From positions 335,249 through 399,248 of the forward strand of contig JAUICZ010000002.1 of assembly GCA_030429205.1 (NCBI GenBank): a stretch of DNA of 64,000 nt. Reading direction: 5' to 3'. Made by a program: the position numbers and the translations under genes. The notes under the pieces were generated by a model. That model did no database searches. It saw only the letters and a list, made by a program, of their open reading frames with translations, and had not been told where the DNA came from. This DNA comes from Bacteroidia bacterium (lineage in GTDB: Bacteria > Bacteroidota > Bacteroidia > Chitinophagales > Chitinophagaceae). Shown here one piece after another: positions 7,904-17,872 of the stretch (position 1 is its first letter; every line of letters begins with the position of its first letter).

Positions 7904-8938
7904 ATGATAACATCTTCATCTATATCATACATATCAAAAGTATTAGATCAGCCGCAGGATATTACCGAAGCTGATAGTGAGAGTATTGAGCAACTGACAA
8001 AAGAGTATCCGTACTTTGTACCTGCCAGGTATCTGGATGCTGCAAAGCGTCATAAAGAAATGCCTTTCAGCGACGATATGATGTCGTCTATGCAACTTTT
8101 TAAAGGCAACTGGCTATTGTATTGTCAATTTCTGCAAGATAGTATGGGCGGTATGGCCACCAACTTTGAACCGCAAGCCGACACTGTAGTTGAAGAAGCA
8201 CCGGTTGAACCGGTAGTTGAAGCGCAGGAAACTGTTGTAGAAGAATCGGCTGAAGCAACACCTGTTATTGAAACAGCAGTACAACCCGAAACAGAGGTAG
8301 AAGCACCAGTTGAAGAGGTGGTAGAAGCCCCTAAAGAAGAGCCGCAGGCTGCACCACTGGTAGAGCAGGCAATTGCAGCAGCAGAGGCAACCAACGAAAA
8401 ACTGGCAGAGCTGGTAGAAGAAGCTACTGAAACCGAAGAACTGACCGAGGAGCCACTGGATAATAAGAAAGAGAATTTAATACCACCTGTATATACAGAA
8501 GATTACTTCTTGCATCAGGGCGTACAGGTATCTAATGCCATACCTGCAGATATACCAAAGAGAAACGACGATGAAACGTCTTTAATGGTGGTGATGAGCT
8601 TTACAGAATGGCTATCGCACTACAAACGCAAGAAAAAGCAGGCAGAAGAGGAAGAAAACGACCAGAGGGAGCTAAAAACTATGTGGCAAAAAGAGAAACT
8701 GGCAGCCGCATTAGAAGAAGGTAATGATGAAATACCCGAGACAGTATTTGAGATGGCGGTAAACTCAATATCTAAAGAAGAGAATCTGGCCAGTGAATCT
8801 CTGGCAGAGGTTTATGTAAAACAGGAGCGTTACGACAAGGCTATTGAAATGTATAAAAAATTAAGTTTGTCTAAACCCCAAAAAAAGGCGTATTTTGCGC
8901 GACGAATTGAAGAAATTTTAAACTTAAGTAACTCATGA
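7904..8938 (+). CDS. Acidic-linker protein with C-terminal TPR-like helices
   Basis: 344 aa. The N-terminal 85 residues are globular. A long Glu/Val/Pro-rich disordered stretch runs from about 85 to 185. The C-terminal end (SLAEVYVKQERYDKAIEMY) looks like one tetratricopeptide repeat. There is no signal peptide. The stop overlaps the secG start in ATGA, so the two are translationally coupled, and it lies 18 bp after lptE. I infer a protein-interaction role, perhaps linked to envelope biogenesis because of its neighbours; no enzyme motif is visible. Confidence 0.75.
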   Translation: MITSSSISYISKVLDQPQDITEADSESIEQLTKEYPYFVPARYLDAAKRHKEMPFSDDMMSSMQLFKGNWLLYCQFLQDSMGGMATNFEPQADTVVEEAPVEPVVEAQETVVEESAEATPVIETAVQPETEVEAPVEEVVEAPKEEPQAAPLVEQAIAAAEATNEKLAELVEEATETEELTEEPLDNKKENLIPPVYTEDYFLHQGVQVSNAIPADIPKRNDDETSLMVVMSFTEWLSHYKRKKKQAEEEENDQRELKTMWQKEKLAAALEEGNDEIPETVFEMAVNSISKEENLASESLAEVYVKQERYDKAIEMYKKLSLSKPQKKAYFARRIEEILNLSNS

Positions 8939-9231
8939 TAACTTTTATAGCTGTAGTCATTTTATTGGCTTGTGTAGTAATGGCATTTTTCATTTTGGTA
9001 CAAAACCCTAAAGGGGGTGGCTTGTCAGGTACTTTCGGTAGTGTTAGTAGCCAGGTAATGGGCGTTAAGCAATCGGGAGATATTATGGAAAAAGGCACAT
9101 GGACTACAATGGGTATTATAGCAGCATTGGCTATTATTTCTGTAATGTTCATAGAAAAACCCAAAGAGGTTAAAACTAATACCCCTGCACCAACAAGTGC
9201 TCCGGTACAGCAGAATGCTCCGACTAACTAA
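8935..9231 (+). CDS. secG: Preprotein translocase subunit SecG
   Basis: 98 aa. An N-terminal membrane helix (ITFIAVVILLACVVMAFFIL) is followed by the conserved VQNPKGGGLSGTFG and a second helix (TMGIIAALAIISVMF), the normal two-helix SecG plan. It is the accessory subunit of the SecYEG channel in the inner membrane. The tail is rich in Pro/Thr. It overlaps the preceding gene by 4 bp and is followed by a strong terminator, ending the operon. Confidence 0.93.
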   Translation: MITFIAVVILLACVVMAFFILVQNPKGGGLSGTFGSVSSQVMGVKQSGDIMEKGTWTTMGIIAALAIISVMFIEKPKEVKTNTPAPTSAPVQQNAPTN

Positions 9232-9252
9232 TTAGTTACAATATATTATTTC

Positions 9253-9290
9253 AATACCTGCTTCTTCATCAAGCAGGTATTTTTATTTTT
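9253..9290 (+). terminator. Rho-independent terminator after secG
   Basis: Perfect arms AATACCTGCTT (9253-9263) and AAGCAGGTATT (9271-9281) are followed by a T-rich run to 9290, just before mltG. Confidence 0.9.
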
Positions 9291-9296
9291 ACAACA

Positions 9297-10361
9297 ATGA
9301 CACAGGAACAATCGATCAACACCGCTCCGAAACCTAAAAAGAAAAGTAGTGGCACGTGGATGCTACTGACCTTTTTACTACTGTTGGGTGCAGGTGGCTT
9401 TGTTGCATATAAAATTTGGGGACCCAATACCGGGGCAATGTCTCATGGTAATTACTTATACATACCTACAAACGCATCTTACGACTACGTTTTACAAGCT
9501 TTAGAACAAGGTGAGTATGTACATGATGTTGCCAGCTTTGATATTTTGGCACAAAGGGCAAAATACAATAATATGGTAAAGCCCGGCAGATACAACATAC
9601 CTAATGGTATCAGCAATTACGACCTGATAAGACTGCTACGCTCAGGCAAGCAAGAACCAATAAACGTTGTTATTAATAAACTACGTACCAAGCAAGACTT
9701 TATCAAGATCATTAGTGGAAATCTGGAGGCAGATAGCAGCTCTATAGCGAAACTGTTGAATGACAATAGCTTCCTTCAAAAATACGGAGCAGATACCAAC
9801 AGTGCATTGGCTATTGTTATTCCTGACACATATGAATTTTACTGGAACACCACTGCTGAGAAAGCTTATGACAGACTTGCCAGCTACTACGACAAGTACT
9901 GGACAGAGGAAAGAAAACAAAAAGCTTTTTCTAAAGAGTTAACTCCAATGGAGGTGATGATACTTGCCTCTATAGTTGAAGAGGAAACCAATAAGAATGA
10001 CGAAAAGCCACAAGTAGCCTCTGTGTACCTGAACAGGTTGAAATACAACATGAAGCTACAGGCAGACCCTACCGTTAAATTTGCACTGAATGACTTTGCC
10101 ATAAAAAGGATACTGAACATTCATTTAGAACAGGAATCTCCGTACAATACATATATGTATGCGGGATTGCCTCCGGGTCCTATCGCTACCCCATCAAAAG
10201 CCAGTATAAATGCCGTACTGAATGCACCTGATACTAAATACTTGTATTTCTGTGCTAAAGAAGACTTTAGTGGTTATCACAACTTTGCTAAAAGCCTAAC
10301 TGAGCACCTAAAAAATGCACGTAAGTACCAGAAAGCATTGAACGAGAATGGAATAAAATAG
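9297..10361 (+). CDS. mltG: Endolytic peptidoglycan transglycosylase MltG (YceG-like)
   Basis: 354 aa. One membrane helix follows a basic N-terminus (TWMLLTFLLLLGAGGFVAY, about residues 20-38), and the rest is periplasmic. The family signature ASIVEEET places the catalytic Glu at residue 228. LQADPTVKFAL and AGLPPGPIATPS are the other hallmark blocks. MltG cleaves nascent glycan strands and sets their length. It stands alone between the secG terminator and the gapA promoter. Confidence 0.95.
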   Translation: MTQEQSINTAPKPKKKSSGTWMLLTFLLLLGAGGFVAYKIWGPNTGAMSHGNYLYIPTNASYDYVLQALEQGEYVHDVASFDILAQRAKYNNMVKPGRYNIPNGISNYDLIRLLRSGKQEPINVVINKLRTKQDFIKIISGNLEADSSSIAKLLNDNSFLQKYGADTNSALAIVIPDTYEFYWNTTAEKAYDRLASYYDKYWTEERKQKAFSKELTPMEVMILASIVEEETNKNDEKPQVASVYLNRLKYNMKLQADPTVKFALNDFAIKRILNIHLEQESPYNTYMYAGLPPGPIATPSKASINAVLNAPDTKYLYFCAKEDFSGYHNFAKSLTEHLKNARKYQKALNENGIK

Positions 10362-10418
10362 AATTACTAAATAATCTGTTATTTCCATTATCATATAGTT
10401 ACTTGACAATATATGACC

Positions 10419-10449
10419 TTGTTTTTTGTTTGCCTCTGCCGTACCTTTG
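10419..10449 (+). promoter_or_regulatory. Promoter of gapA
   Basis: TTG (10419-10421), 20 bp, then TACCTTTG (10442-10449) fits the Bacteroidota housekeeping consensus TTG-N17-23-TAnnTTTG. It gives a leader of about 35 nt before the gapA ATG. Confidence 0.75.
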
Positions 10450-10488
10450 CCGCACATTTAAACAGTTCATATTAAATAAATTAATAGA

Positions 10489-11502
10489 ATGAGTACAGTA
10501 AAAGTTGCCATTAATGGTTTCGGTCGTATAGGCCGCCTGGCATACCGCCAGATCTACAACATGGAAGGTATCGACGTTGTTGCTATCAACGACTTAACCA
10601 GTCCTGAGTTTTTGGCTCACTTATTAAAATACGACACCGCACAGGGCCGTTTCGACGCCAGTGTGTCTAGCAGTGACAACTCAATCACTGTTAATGGTGA
10701 CGAGATCAAAATATATGCAGAACGTAACCCTGCAGATATTCCATGGGGACAACACGACGTAGATGTTGTTTTGGAATGTACAGGTTTCTTTGCAGACAGA
10801 GATAAAGCGGCTGCACACATCAACGCTGGTGCTAAGCGTGTTGTTATATCTGCGCCTGCAACAGGAGATCTTAAAACAATCGTTTACAACGTAAACCACG
10901 AAATACTTGACGGTAGCGAAACTGTTATTAGCTGTGCTTCTTGTACTACAAACTGTTTGGCACCAATGGCTAAAACACTACACGAGAACTTTGGTATCGT
11001 TAGCGGTTTGATGAATACCATCCACGCTTACACTAACGACCAAAATACTTTGGATGCTCCACACCCTAAAGGAGATTTCCGTCGTGCACGTGCTGCCGCT
11101 GCTAACATCATCCCTAACTCTACAGGTGCTGCAAAAGCAATTGGTTTAGTAATGCCTGAGTTAAAAGGTAAACTTGATGGTGGTGCACAGCGTGTTCCTA
11201 CAATCACGGGTTCTCTTACAGAGTTAGTATCTGTTTTAGATAAGAAAGTAACTGTTGAAGAAGTAAATGCAGCTATGCAAGCAGCATCTAACGAAAGCTT
11301 TGGTTATACAGAAGATCAAATCGTTTCCAGCGATATCATCGGTACTTCTTTCGGTTCTTTGTTTGATGCTACTCAAACTAAAATAATGACACAAGGTGAT
11401 GTTCAACTAGTTAAAACAGTTAGCTGGTACGATAACGAAATGAGCTATGTTTCTCAACTGGTACGTACTGTTAAACATTTTGCTAACCTGATCAGCAAAT
11501 AA
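10489..11502 (+). CDS. gapA: Glyceraldehyde-3-phosphate dehydrogenase, type I
   Basis: 337 aa glycolytic enzyme oxidising glyceraldehyde-3-phosphate to 1,3-bisphosphoglycerate. The NAD-binding start [17 protein letters not shown] is intact. The active-site block SCASCTTNC puts the catalytic cysteine at residue 152, with the His in [10 protein letters not shown]. Asp32-Leu equivalents (AINDLTS) favour NAD. It is followed by a terminator and then pgk, the next glycolytic step, so the two are neighbours but probably partly independently expressed. Confidence 0.98.
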   Translation: MSTVKVAINGFGRIGRLAYRQIYNMEGIDVVAINDLTSPEFLAHLLKYDTAQGRFDASVSSSDNSITVNGDEIKIYAERNPADIPWGQHDVDVVLECTGFFADRDKAAAHINAGAKRVVISAPATGDLKTIVYNVNHEILDGSETVISCASCTTNCLAPMAKTLHENFGIVSGLMNTIHAYTNDQNTLDAPHPKGDFRRARAAAANIIPNSTGAAKAIGLVMPELKGKLDGGAQRVPTITGSLTELVSVLDKKVTVEEVNAAMQAASNESFGYTEDQIVSSDIIGTSFGSLFDATQTKIMTQGDVQLVKTVSWYDNEMSYVSQLVRTVKHFANLISK

Positions 11503-11520
11503 TAGCATAACTATATACAG

Positions 11521-11555
11521 AAACGCCACCTTAGCAATATTAGGTGGCGTTTCTA
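11521..11555 (+). terminator. Terminator/attenuator between gapA and pgk
   Basis: Arms AAACGCCACCT (11521-11531) and AGGTGGCGTTT (11542-11552) pair perfectly with a short T-run. Confidence 0.85.
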
Positions 11556-11575
11556 TCTAAAAGACAAATATAAAG

Positions 11576-12787
11576 ATGAGCAAGTTTCAAGAATATGATT
11601 TCAGCGGTAAGAAAGCATTGATACGTGTTGACTTCAATGTACCTATCAGAGATGGTGAAATAACTGATGATACTCGTATGCGTGCTGCCCTGCCAACCAT
11701 TAAAAAAGTATTGACAGATGGCGGTAGTGTTATACTAATGAGCCACTGGGGACGTCCTCTTAAGGAGATCAAAAAAGATCCTACAAAAGACTTTGCACAA
11801 TTCACGTTGAAGCGTATTGAAGATCATCTGTCGGAGCTTTTAGAAGCAGAAGTTTTATTTGCTACAGAACCTACGGGTGAAGAAGCTAAACTTAAGGCTG
11901 CAGAACTGCAGACCGGCCAAATATTACTACTGGAAAACTTACGTTTTACTCAACACGAAGAAAATGGTGATAAAGATTTTGCAGAAGCTCTGTCTAAGCT
12001 GGGCGATGTGTATGTAAATGATGCTTTTGGTACAGCACACAGGGCTCATGCATCTACAGCTGTAATAGCACAATTCTTTAAGCCTGAAGACAGAATGTAT
12101 GGCTTGTTAATGGAAGCAGAGATCAATGCTGCTAATAAAGTATTGAACAAAGCTCAAAAGCCATTTACAGCTATCATTGGTGGTGCAAAAGTTTCTGACA
12201 AGATCATGATCATTGAAAACTTGTTAGAAAAAGCTACAGACATTATCATCGGTGGTGGTATGGCTTATACTTTCTTTAAAGCTCAAGGTGGCAAAATAGG
12301 CAACTCTCTTTGCGAAGAAGATAAGCTAGACCTTGCACTGGACCTATTAAAGAAAGCGGAAGAGAAGGGAGTTAATATACATTTGCCAATGGACAGCATC
12401 ATTGCCGACAACTTCTCTAACGATGCAAACACATCATCTGCGCTGAATACAGAAATCCCTGACGGCTGGATGGGACTTGATATAGGTCAGCAAGCAAGTG
12501 AAGCTTTTACCAAAGCTATAGAAGCATCTAAAACTATTCTTTGGAATGGACCAATGGGTGTGTTTGAGATGGAAAAATTCCAAAATGGTACTAAAGCAAT
12601 TGCAGAGGCGGTAGTTGCAGCGACTAAGAACGGAGCTTACTCATTAGTAGGTGGTGGTGATAGTGTTGCTGCAGTGAACAAGTTTGGTTTTGCTGACGAT
12701 GTTAGCTATGTATCTACAGGAGGTGGCGCTATGCTGGAGTTTTTTGAAGGTAAAGAGCTACCAGGTATTGCAGCGATAAACAAATAA
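11576..12787 (+). CDS. pgk: Phosphoglycerate kinase
   Basis: 403 aa. It transfers the phosphate of 1,3-bisphosphoglycerate to ADP. Substrate motifs are intact: RVDFNVP near the start, [14 protein letters not shown] and [14 protein letters not shown] in the N-domain. The C-domain has [19 protein letters not shown] and GGGDSVAAV. Length is typical. It follows gapA by 73 bp across a hairpin. Confidence 0.98.
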   Translation: MSKFQEYDFSGKKALIRVDFNVPIRDGEITDDTRMRAALPTIKKVLTDGGSVILMSHWGRPLKEIKKDPTKDFAQFTLKRIEDHLSELLEAEVLFATEPTGEEAKLKAAELQTGQILLLENLRFTQHEENGDKDFAEALSKLGDVYVNDAFGTAHRAHASTAVIAQFFKPEDRMYGLLMEAEINAANKVLNKAQKPFTAIIGGAKVSDKIMIIENLLEKATDIIIGGGMAYTFFKAQGGKIGNSLCEEDKLDLALDLLKKAEEKGVNIHLPMDSIIADNFSNDANTSSALNTEIPDGWMGLDIGQQASEAFTKAIEASKTILWNGPMGVFEMEKFQNGTKAIAEAVVAATKNGAYSLVGGGDSVAAVNKFGFADDVSYVSTGGGAMLEFFEGKELPGIAAINK

Positions 12788-12803
12788 CCATAAATCAACT
12801 TAT

Positions 12804-13433
12804 ATGCCCAGGTATATTCTATTACTGGCTTTTGCTTTTTATTGCTTCCCTACATTGGGGCAGATAAAAGCCATTACCGAAGAAGGTGATGAAGTGCTAT
12901 TAAGTGACAATGGCACTTGGGCCTATGTTAGTAAAATCAAGAAAGCACACACAATTATACCGGACACTGTTTATGAAGAAAAGAGCAGTAATGCAACCTT
13001 TCTTGTAAAAGGTAAAAAGGTAAATTACGGTGTCTATGTCAACCCAAAGAAATGGAAGTTTGAAAAACCTGATAACGGAGATGCAATAGAATATGATTTT
13101 CAGCATAAAACACTGGATATATATGCATCTACAATACCAGAACAAATTCCTATACCGTTCGGTACACTGAAAGGTCTGGCTTTGGAAAACATAAGAAGTA
13201 GTGCCCCTGATGCAAATATTATTGAAGAAGGTGTAAGAGTAGTAAACGGAATCCTAGTTCACTCATTAGTAATAAAGGCTACTATACAAGGTATCAACTT
13301 CACATACTTGGGGTATTACTATTGTAGCGACCTGGACACCATTCAGTTTGTTGCATATACTTCTGATAATCTTTTTGCAAAACACAGAAAGGAAATAGAA
13401 GAATTTTTAAAAGGGTTTACTATTATCGATTAA
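12804..13433 (+). CDS. Secreted conserved hypothetical protein
   Basis: 209 aa with a clear signal peptide (YILLLAFAFYCFPTLGQ). The mature start, ITEEGDEVLLSDNGTWAYV, is a motif common in small exported Bacteroidota proteins, where a beta-strand is followed by DNGTW. The rest is predicted soluble, with no catalytic motif that I recognise. It begins 16 bp after pgk and ends at its own terminator, so it may be read through from pgk. Confidence 0.75.
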   Translation: MPRYILLLAFAFYCFPTLGQIKAITEEGDEVLLSDNGTWAYVSKIKKAHTIIPDTVYEEKSSNATFLVKGKKVNYGVYVNPKKWKFEKPDNGDAIEYDFQHKTLDIYASTIPEQIPIPFGTLKGLALENIRSSAPDANIIEEGVRVVNGILVHSLVIKATIQGINFTYLGYYYCSDLDTIQFVAYTSDNLFAKHRKEIEEFLKGFTIID

Positions 13434-13446
13434 GATATAAAAGCTT

Positions 13447-13474
13447 AAGGCTCTGCAATTGCAGGGCCTTTCTA
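13447..13474 (+). terminator. Terminator after the 209-aa gene
   Basis: AAGGC-T-CTGCAA and TTGCAG-G-GCCTT form a stem with one mismatch, followed by TCT. Confidence 0.75.
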
Positions 13475-13561
13475 TTTGTTTTGATATTGTAATATTATTA
13501 TAGCAAGTGCATAATTGAAAATTCAATTGTATACATTTATAGAACCTTAAAAACTCAAGTT

Positions 13562-14923
13562 ATGCTCAAGATAGTTACTACAATTACTGCCCTATTGTTT
13601 ATTAGCACGAGCTGCTTTGCACAAACTACTGTTAGCGGGCAAATAAGAAATAACACCACATGGACAAAATCAGGTAGCCCTTATGTATGTAATGGATTGA
13701 TAGAAATAGCCCCCAATATTACGTTAACAATAGAACCTGGAGTTGTTGTAAATATGGGCTACAGTAATATTGATATTTATGGAAAATTGATTGTTGATGC
13801 TAATGTTACAGATTCTGTTAAGTTCTTTTCGAACAAAAAAAATTATGAGCAGCATGGCATACGCTTGTACAAGCCAGATTCATTAATTTTAAAATATTGC
13901 TACTTAGAAAACTTAACCGTTAATAGTATGACTGCTATTAACTTCTTATCTATTAGCAACTGTAAAACAAACCATACAAAAACAATATTCTATGGTAACA
14001 ACAATTCGCAGTTGATCTACACAAATAATACCGTTGTTGATGGCTTAACTACTTTTAGCGGTAATAGCTCCATAAAAAAAATTGAAATATCAGGTAATAC
14101 AATAGCAAACTGTACAAACGTTGCTATTCGAGGAAATGCATATAATGGAGTATATAAGATTACCAATAACAAGTTTACAAATAACGAATGGGGATGTCTT
14201 TCTTTTAGTTCTACAGATAGTGTAGAAATATCAAACAATGTATTTCACAACAACGCTAAAGCTGCCCTGGAAATAAAAGCGCCATCAATGATTCATGATA
14301 ACATTTTTTCTCACAACGAATATGCTATTCAAGCTATAAGAAACAAACACCTAAACACAAGCTCTATAACATCTAATAGCATTTATGGCAATAAGGTAGG
14401 GATTCGTGTAATAGAGCCTGATGAAGTAAACCAGAATCAAAACTACAACATCAGCAACAACTGTCTTTACGACAACTCAGAGTATTCTTTATATTGGAAT
14501 AGTGATAAAAACATCAGTATAGGTTCAAACTGGTGGGGATCTACTGACACCAATAGCATTGACAGTAGTATTTACGACTATAAAGACGATTTCAAAACAG
14601 GCACAGTATTATATACACCATACTTAACAAACAAAAACAATTGTAAAACATATACCCCACCTGCAGGTATAACGGAATACAATAACGAGCAAAATACACA
14701 AGTCTACCCCAACCCATTTAATAATGAACTAAATTTTAAAGCAGACAACAAACAGATTAAAGAGGTGCAGTTATACAACCTTGTGGGCAAGCTTATCTAT
14801 AAGGGTAAAGGTTTATCGAAGAGCCATACTATTAATACAACTCAATACCCGACAGGGGTTTACATTTACAAGCTCATAACTACAGACAATAAAATAGAAA
14901 CAGGTAAAGTTATAAAAAACTAA
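13562..14923 (+). CDS. T9SS-secreted right-handed beta-helix protein
   Basis: 453 aa. The signal peptide ends near CFAQ. The body (about 30-365) is rich in Asn and contains repeats such as ISNNVFHNNAKAALEI and ISGNTIANCTNVAIRGN, the pattern of NosD/pectate-lyase-like parallel beta-helices. The last 75 residues form a type A T9SS sorting domain: YPNPFNNELNF, VQLYNLVGKLIY, YPTGVYIYKL and a basic end. It is therefore exported through the type IX system and probably surface-attached. Substrate unknown; no catalytic residues are assignable. Confidence 0.85.
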   Translation: MLKIVTTITALLFISTSCFAQTTVSGQIRNNTTWTKSGSPYVCNGLIEIAPNITLTIEPGVVVNMGYSNIDIYGKLIVDANVTDSVKFFSNKKNYEQHGIRLYKPDSLILKYCYLENLTVNSMTAINFLSISNCKTNHTKTIFYGNNNSQLIYTNNTVVDGLTTFSGNSSIKKIEISGNTIANCTNVAIRGNAYNGVYKITNNKFTNNEWGCLSFSSTDSVEISNNVFHNNAKAALEIKAPSMIHDNIFSHNEYAIQAIRNKHLNTSSITSNSIYGNKVGIRVIEPDEVNQNQNYNISNNCLYDNSEYSLYWNSDKNISIGSNWWGSTDTNSIDSSIYDYKDDFKTGTVLYTPYLTNKNNCKTYTPPAGITEYNNEQNTQVYPNPFNNELNFKADNKQIKEVQLYNLVGKLIYKGKGLSKSHTINTTQYPTGVYIYKLITTDNKIETGKVIKN

Positions 14924-14942
14924 CCTGAAAATCTTAAACTAG

Positions 14943-14969
14943 AAGCTCTGCATATGCAGGGCTTTTTTT
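14943..14969 (+). terminator. Terminator after the beta-helix gene
   Basis: AAGC-T-CTGCAT and ATGCAG-G-GCTT form a stem followed by TTTTT. It resembles the hairpin at 13447. Confidence 0.85.
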
Positions 14970-14993
14970 ATATACTATTACTATCTTATAAGC

Positions 14994-16073
14994 ATGAAAA
15001 AAGCACTGAAAATAATCGCAATCATACTTGGGGTAATAATTGTAGGGTTCGGGATACTCATATGGTATTTCAAATCAGAGATAAGTGCTGATACAATAGC
15101 AGAATATATTCACGACCATCCTGAAAATAGCTCTATATACCTTACAGTCAACAATCAGGTTTTGGCAGACAAAAACTCTGATAGAAAAATGCCTTTAGCC
15201 AGCAGTGTAAAAATAATTGTAGCGATAGAATACGCACAACAAGTGGCGGATAGTATCGTTAACCCTAACACAATGGTTGACACAAACACCATTAACAGAT
15301 ACTACATACCTAATACAGACGGAGGTGCTCAGCCAGAATGGATAAAATCACAAATTGCGCAAAACAAAATAGCTGATGGCAAAGTAAGCATTGAACAAAT
15401 TGCCAAAGGTATGATAGACTTCAGTAGCAATGCCAATACTGAGTACTTGATAGACTTACTAACTGTTGATAGCTTAAACAAGCGAATTGAAAAACTTGGC
15501 ATACAAACCCACGATAGCTTCTATTACTTCATATCCGCCTTATACGTTTTAAAAGACAATAATATAGAACAACTTGAGGCTATGCCAATGAGTACATACC
15601 AAAATAAATCATTAGCCTTTCATCTTAGAAAATCTATTAATGATACTTCTCTAAAAATAAGCGGCGCAGACCTCCCTTTAGAAAAACAAAGAATATGGAG
15701 CGATCGTCTTATAGGTAGTACTACTAAAGATTATGCTTCGGTAATGCAAAAGATAAATAGCCGTATCTATTTTGATAGCACTACTCAACATTATCTAGAC
15801 CATGTATTGGAAGGGTTGATGGACAACCCTGCTAACCAAAAATGGCTGGAACACTCTGGTAAAAAAGGTGGCTCAACTGCATTTGTACTGACAGAAAACT
15901 TATACGCAACAAGGAAAGATGGCGAACAAATTGAACTTTCATACTTCTTCAATAATCTAGACATCGTAGATGCAATTATGATGCAAAGCTGTATTAATAT
16001 GTTTGACCTGGCTATGATAAGAAATAAAGACGGCGAACGAGATAAACTACTAGAAATAATAAATGAGAAATAA
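14994..16073 (+). CDS. Serine hydrolase of the class A beta-lactamase fold
   Basis: 359 aa with an N-terminal membrane anchor (IIAIILGVIIVGFGILIWYF). The catalytic SxxK is at Ser70-Lys73 (ASSVKI). A second motif SSNANTEYL is near residue 144, and a KGGS triad near residue 288 corresponds to KTG. This order is that of class A beta-lactamases and related D-Ala-D-Ala peptidases. An anchored enzyme without a clear SDN or ExxxN (omega loop) is more likely a peptidoglycan hydrolase or other serine hydrolase than a resistance enzyme. It ends 23 bp before the next gene. Confidence 0.75.
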   Translation: MKKALKIIAIILGVIIVGFGILIWYFKSEISADTIAEYIHDHPENSSIYLTVNNQVLADKNSDRKMPLASSVKIIVAIEYAQQVADSIVNPNTMVDTNTINRYYIPNTDGGAQPEWIKSQIAQNKIADGKVSIEQIAKGMIDFSSNANTEYLIDLLTVDSLNKRIEKLGIQTHDSFYYFISALYVLKDNNIEQLEAMPMSTYQNKSLAFHLRKSINDTSLKISGADLPLEKQRIWSDRLIGSTTKDYASVMQKINSRIYFDSTTQHYLDHVLEGLMDNPANQKWLEHSGKKGGSTAFVLTENLYATRKDGEQIELSYFFNNLDIVDAIMMQSCINMFDLAMIRNKDGERDKLLEIINEK

Positions 16074-16096
16074 GAGTTCCTTACTTTTGTCACTCC

Positions 16097-16696
16097 ATGC
16101 AACGCATCCTTAACTACATACTTTTTATCTGTATAGCCTTTACTTCTTGTGAAGAGGATAACCATACCAAATCTCGAAAAGAGCTATTGGATGCGATGGA
16201 AGAAGATTATATAAGGAAGATCAACGACCTTGATATATACGAACTATACAATGAAGTAAAGTTCAGGTTATACTGCAACCACTGCGATCAGGTGGTTAAA
16301 GACTGTATGGGTCATGAAGTTGAGGGTCTTACTTACGGAATGCTTGCCCTTAAGGTTTTTTACTTGAATTATGACGAGGGAAAAGGAGAGCTTGCATATA
16401 CTTTTATATATAACGATTCTTTACAATGCTCATTAGAGTCTGCACCACGCAACCAAATACATGGTATTGGTTTTGAAGAAGGGGGCAAAGCTCCACTATA
16501 TTATATCGTTGCAGGCAAAGACAAGAAGGTAAGTATCCGCTGCGATACAATGGAAGATATCTCTGACTGTCCCACACGTATGATCAACCCTAAACAACCT
16601 GTTGTTATTAAATACCTTGAGCGTAACAGAGGTAGGATAAATCCATGGTTTCATATGGAGGCAATGAAACGAGGCTTTATTAAAGAAGAACAATAA
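16097..16696 (+). CDS. Putative lipoprotein of unknown function
   Basis: 199 aa. The signal peptide ends in the lipobox FTSC (mature Cys about residue 18), followed by the acidic EEDNH, so it is probably exported to the outer membrane. Two CNHC/CMG-like cysteines are near residues 59-68 and another pair near 153 and 160. No family recognised. A TACTTTTG box at 16082-16089 could be a -7 element. It converges on holB with the stops adjacent (16696/16697). Confidence 0.7.
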   Translation: MQRILNYILFICIAFTSCEEDNHTKSRKELLDAMEEDYIRKINDLDIYELYNEVKFRLYCNHCDQVVKDCMGHEVEGLTYGMLALKVFYLNYDEGKGELAYTFIYNDSLQCSLESAPRNQIHGIGFEEGGKAPLYYIVAGKDKKVSIRCDTMEDISDCPTRMINPKQPVVIKYLERNRGRINPWFHMEAMKRGFIKEEQ

Positions 16697-17833
16697 CTAC
16701 AATACAGGAACTTGCTTACGGTTTATTATGTAGCTCATTTTAATACACAAGGCTTGTAGTTGTGTCTTGCCATGAGCATTTCTAGTAATGTTGTGAATTG
16801 TATCGGAAATTTCGTTTACTAATGATCCAACTACATCAACATGTAGATTCATACTACCTAGTTTCTGTACAAACTCTTGTTCTGCAGCAGGCAAAGTACC
16901 TGTAGTCTGTGTCATATACTGAGCTTTCAAAGAATGTTCCAATAGCTTAATAGTATACTGTAAAAGGTTCTTCTGTTGCTCTCTACCCGCTTTACTCCAC
17001 TGCTCTGCAAACTTTGTTAAGCCAACACCATTATTAGTAAACAAAGCATTAAACCAATTTTTCACTTCAGGAAACAGATCATTATCTGCATGTTGCAAAA
17101 GGCGTAGAGCCTCTGCATAACTACCGTTTGCAGTATGTCCTATTTGTAATGCAGCAGTTTCGTCTGCCAGCCCTTTAGAGGTTAATGTATTAGCTATATC
17201 TTCTGCTGATATTGGGGCCAACCTAACCATTTGCGTACGTGATAAAATGGTACCAAGTATACTTTGTGTATCCTCAGCAACAAAAATCAGGTAAGTATTT
17301 TCTGGCGGTTCTTCAATTAACTTTAGTAGAATATTCCCTTCTTTACCAAAATACTCCGGCCTCCAAACTATCTGTACTTTTGCCTTTCCTTCGTACGACT
17401 TTAAGTTCAATACGTCTATTACCTCACGACATTCTTCAGCTGTAATATTACCTTGTTTATTTTCTGCATTAATAAACTGCAACCAGTCGTATGTACTACT
17501 GAATGGCGTTTGCTTTACAAATTCGCGAAAGTCTTGAATATAGTATTTGCTCATAGCCTTTGTACCGGGCTTAGGAGCAACTGTTGGGTAACTTAGGTGT
17601 AGATCTGCATGTTCCTGCTTCATTATTTTTTGGCAGGATACACATACACCACAAGCATCATTATCTTGTTTGTTTTCGCAAAATATGTACTGCGCTATTG
17701 CTAAAGCCATGGGCAAGCCTCCTACCCCATCATTACCAACTAGCATTAAAGCATGAGGAAAATGATTACTGGCCCACATATGCAGCAAGCCTTCTTTTGC
17801 CTTCTTTTGTCCGGGAATATTTGCGAATAGCAT
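16697..17833 (-). CDS. holB: DNA polymerase III subunit delta prime
   Basis: 378 aa from the ATG at 17833 (MLFANIPGQKKAKEGLL); the frame extends 13 residues upstream to 17872 but the family starts here. It is part of the clamp-loader complex. The zinc module CGVCVSCQK with an upstream Cys is near residue 70. PHALMLVGNDGVGG replaces a normal Walker A, as is usual for the ATP-inactive delta prime subunit. The sensor block LLKLIEEPPENTYLIF and SRTQMVRL are clear. It lies 39 bp after a T9SS gene on the same strand. Confidence 0.9.
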   Translation of the reverse strand: MLFANIPGQKKAKEGLLHMWASNHFPHALMLVGNDGVGGLPMALAIAQYIFCENKQDNDACGVCVSCQKIMKQEHADLHLSYPTVAPKPGTKAMSKYYIQDFREFVKQTPFSSTYDWLQFINAENKQGNITAEECREVIDVLNLKSYEGKAKVQIVWRPEYFGKEGNILLKLIEEPPENTYLIFVAEDTQSILGTILSRTQMVRLAPISAEDIANTLTSKGLADETAALQIGHTANGSYAEALRLLQHADNDLFPEVKNWFNALFTNNGVGLTKFAEQWSKAGREQQKNLLQYTIKLLEHSLKAQYMTQTTGTLPAAEQEFVQKLGSMNLHVDVVGSLVNEISDTIHNITRNAHGKTQLQALCIKMSYIINRKQVPVL

Positions 17834-17872
17834 ACAGCTATAAATGTATGCAGTTATTTGCAAACACACCAA

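Noticed and set aside
14994..16073. Antibiotic-resistance beta-lactamase
   Set aside because: The SxxK and KGG motifs are there, but the protein is membrane-anchored, lacks a clear omega-loop Glu and has no resistance context; a cell-wall peptidase role is equally or more likely.
17700..17833. Damaged Walker A in holB as a sign of a pseudogene
   Set aside because: The delta prime subunit commonly lacks a working ATP site; the rest of the gene is complete.
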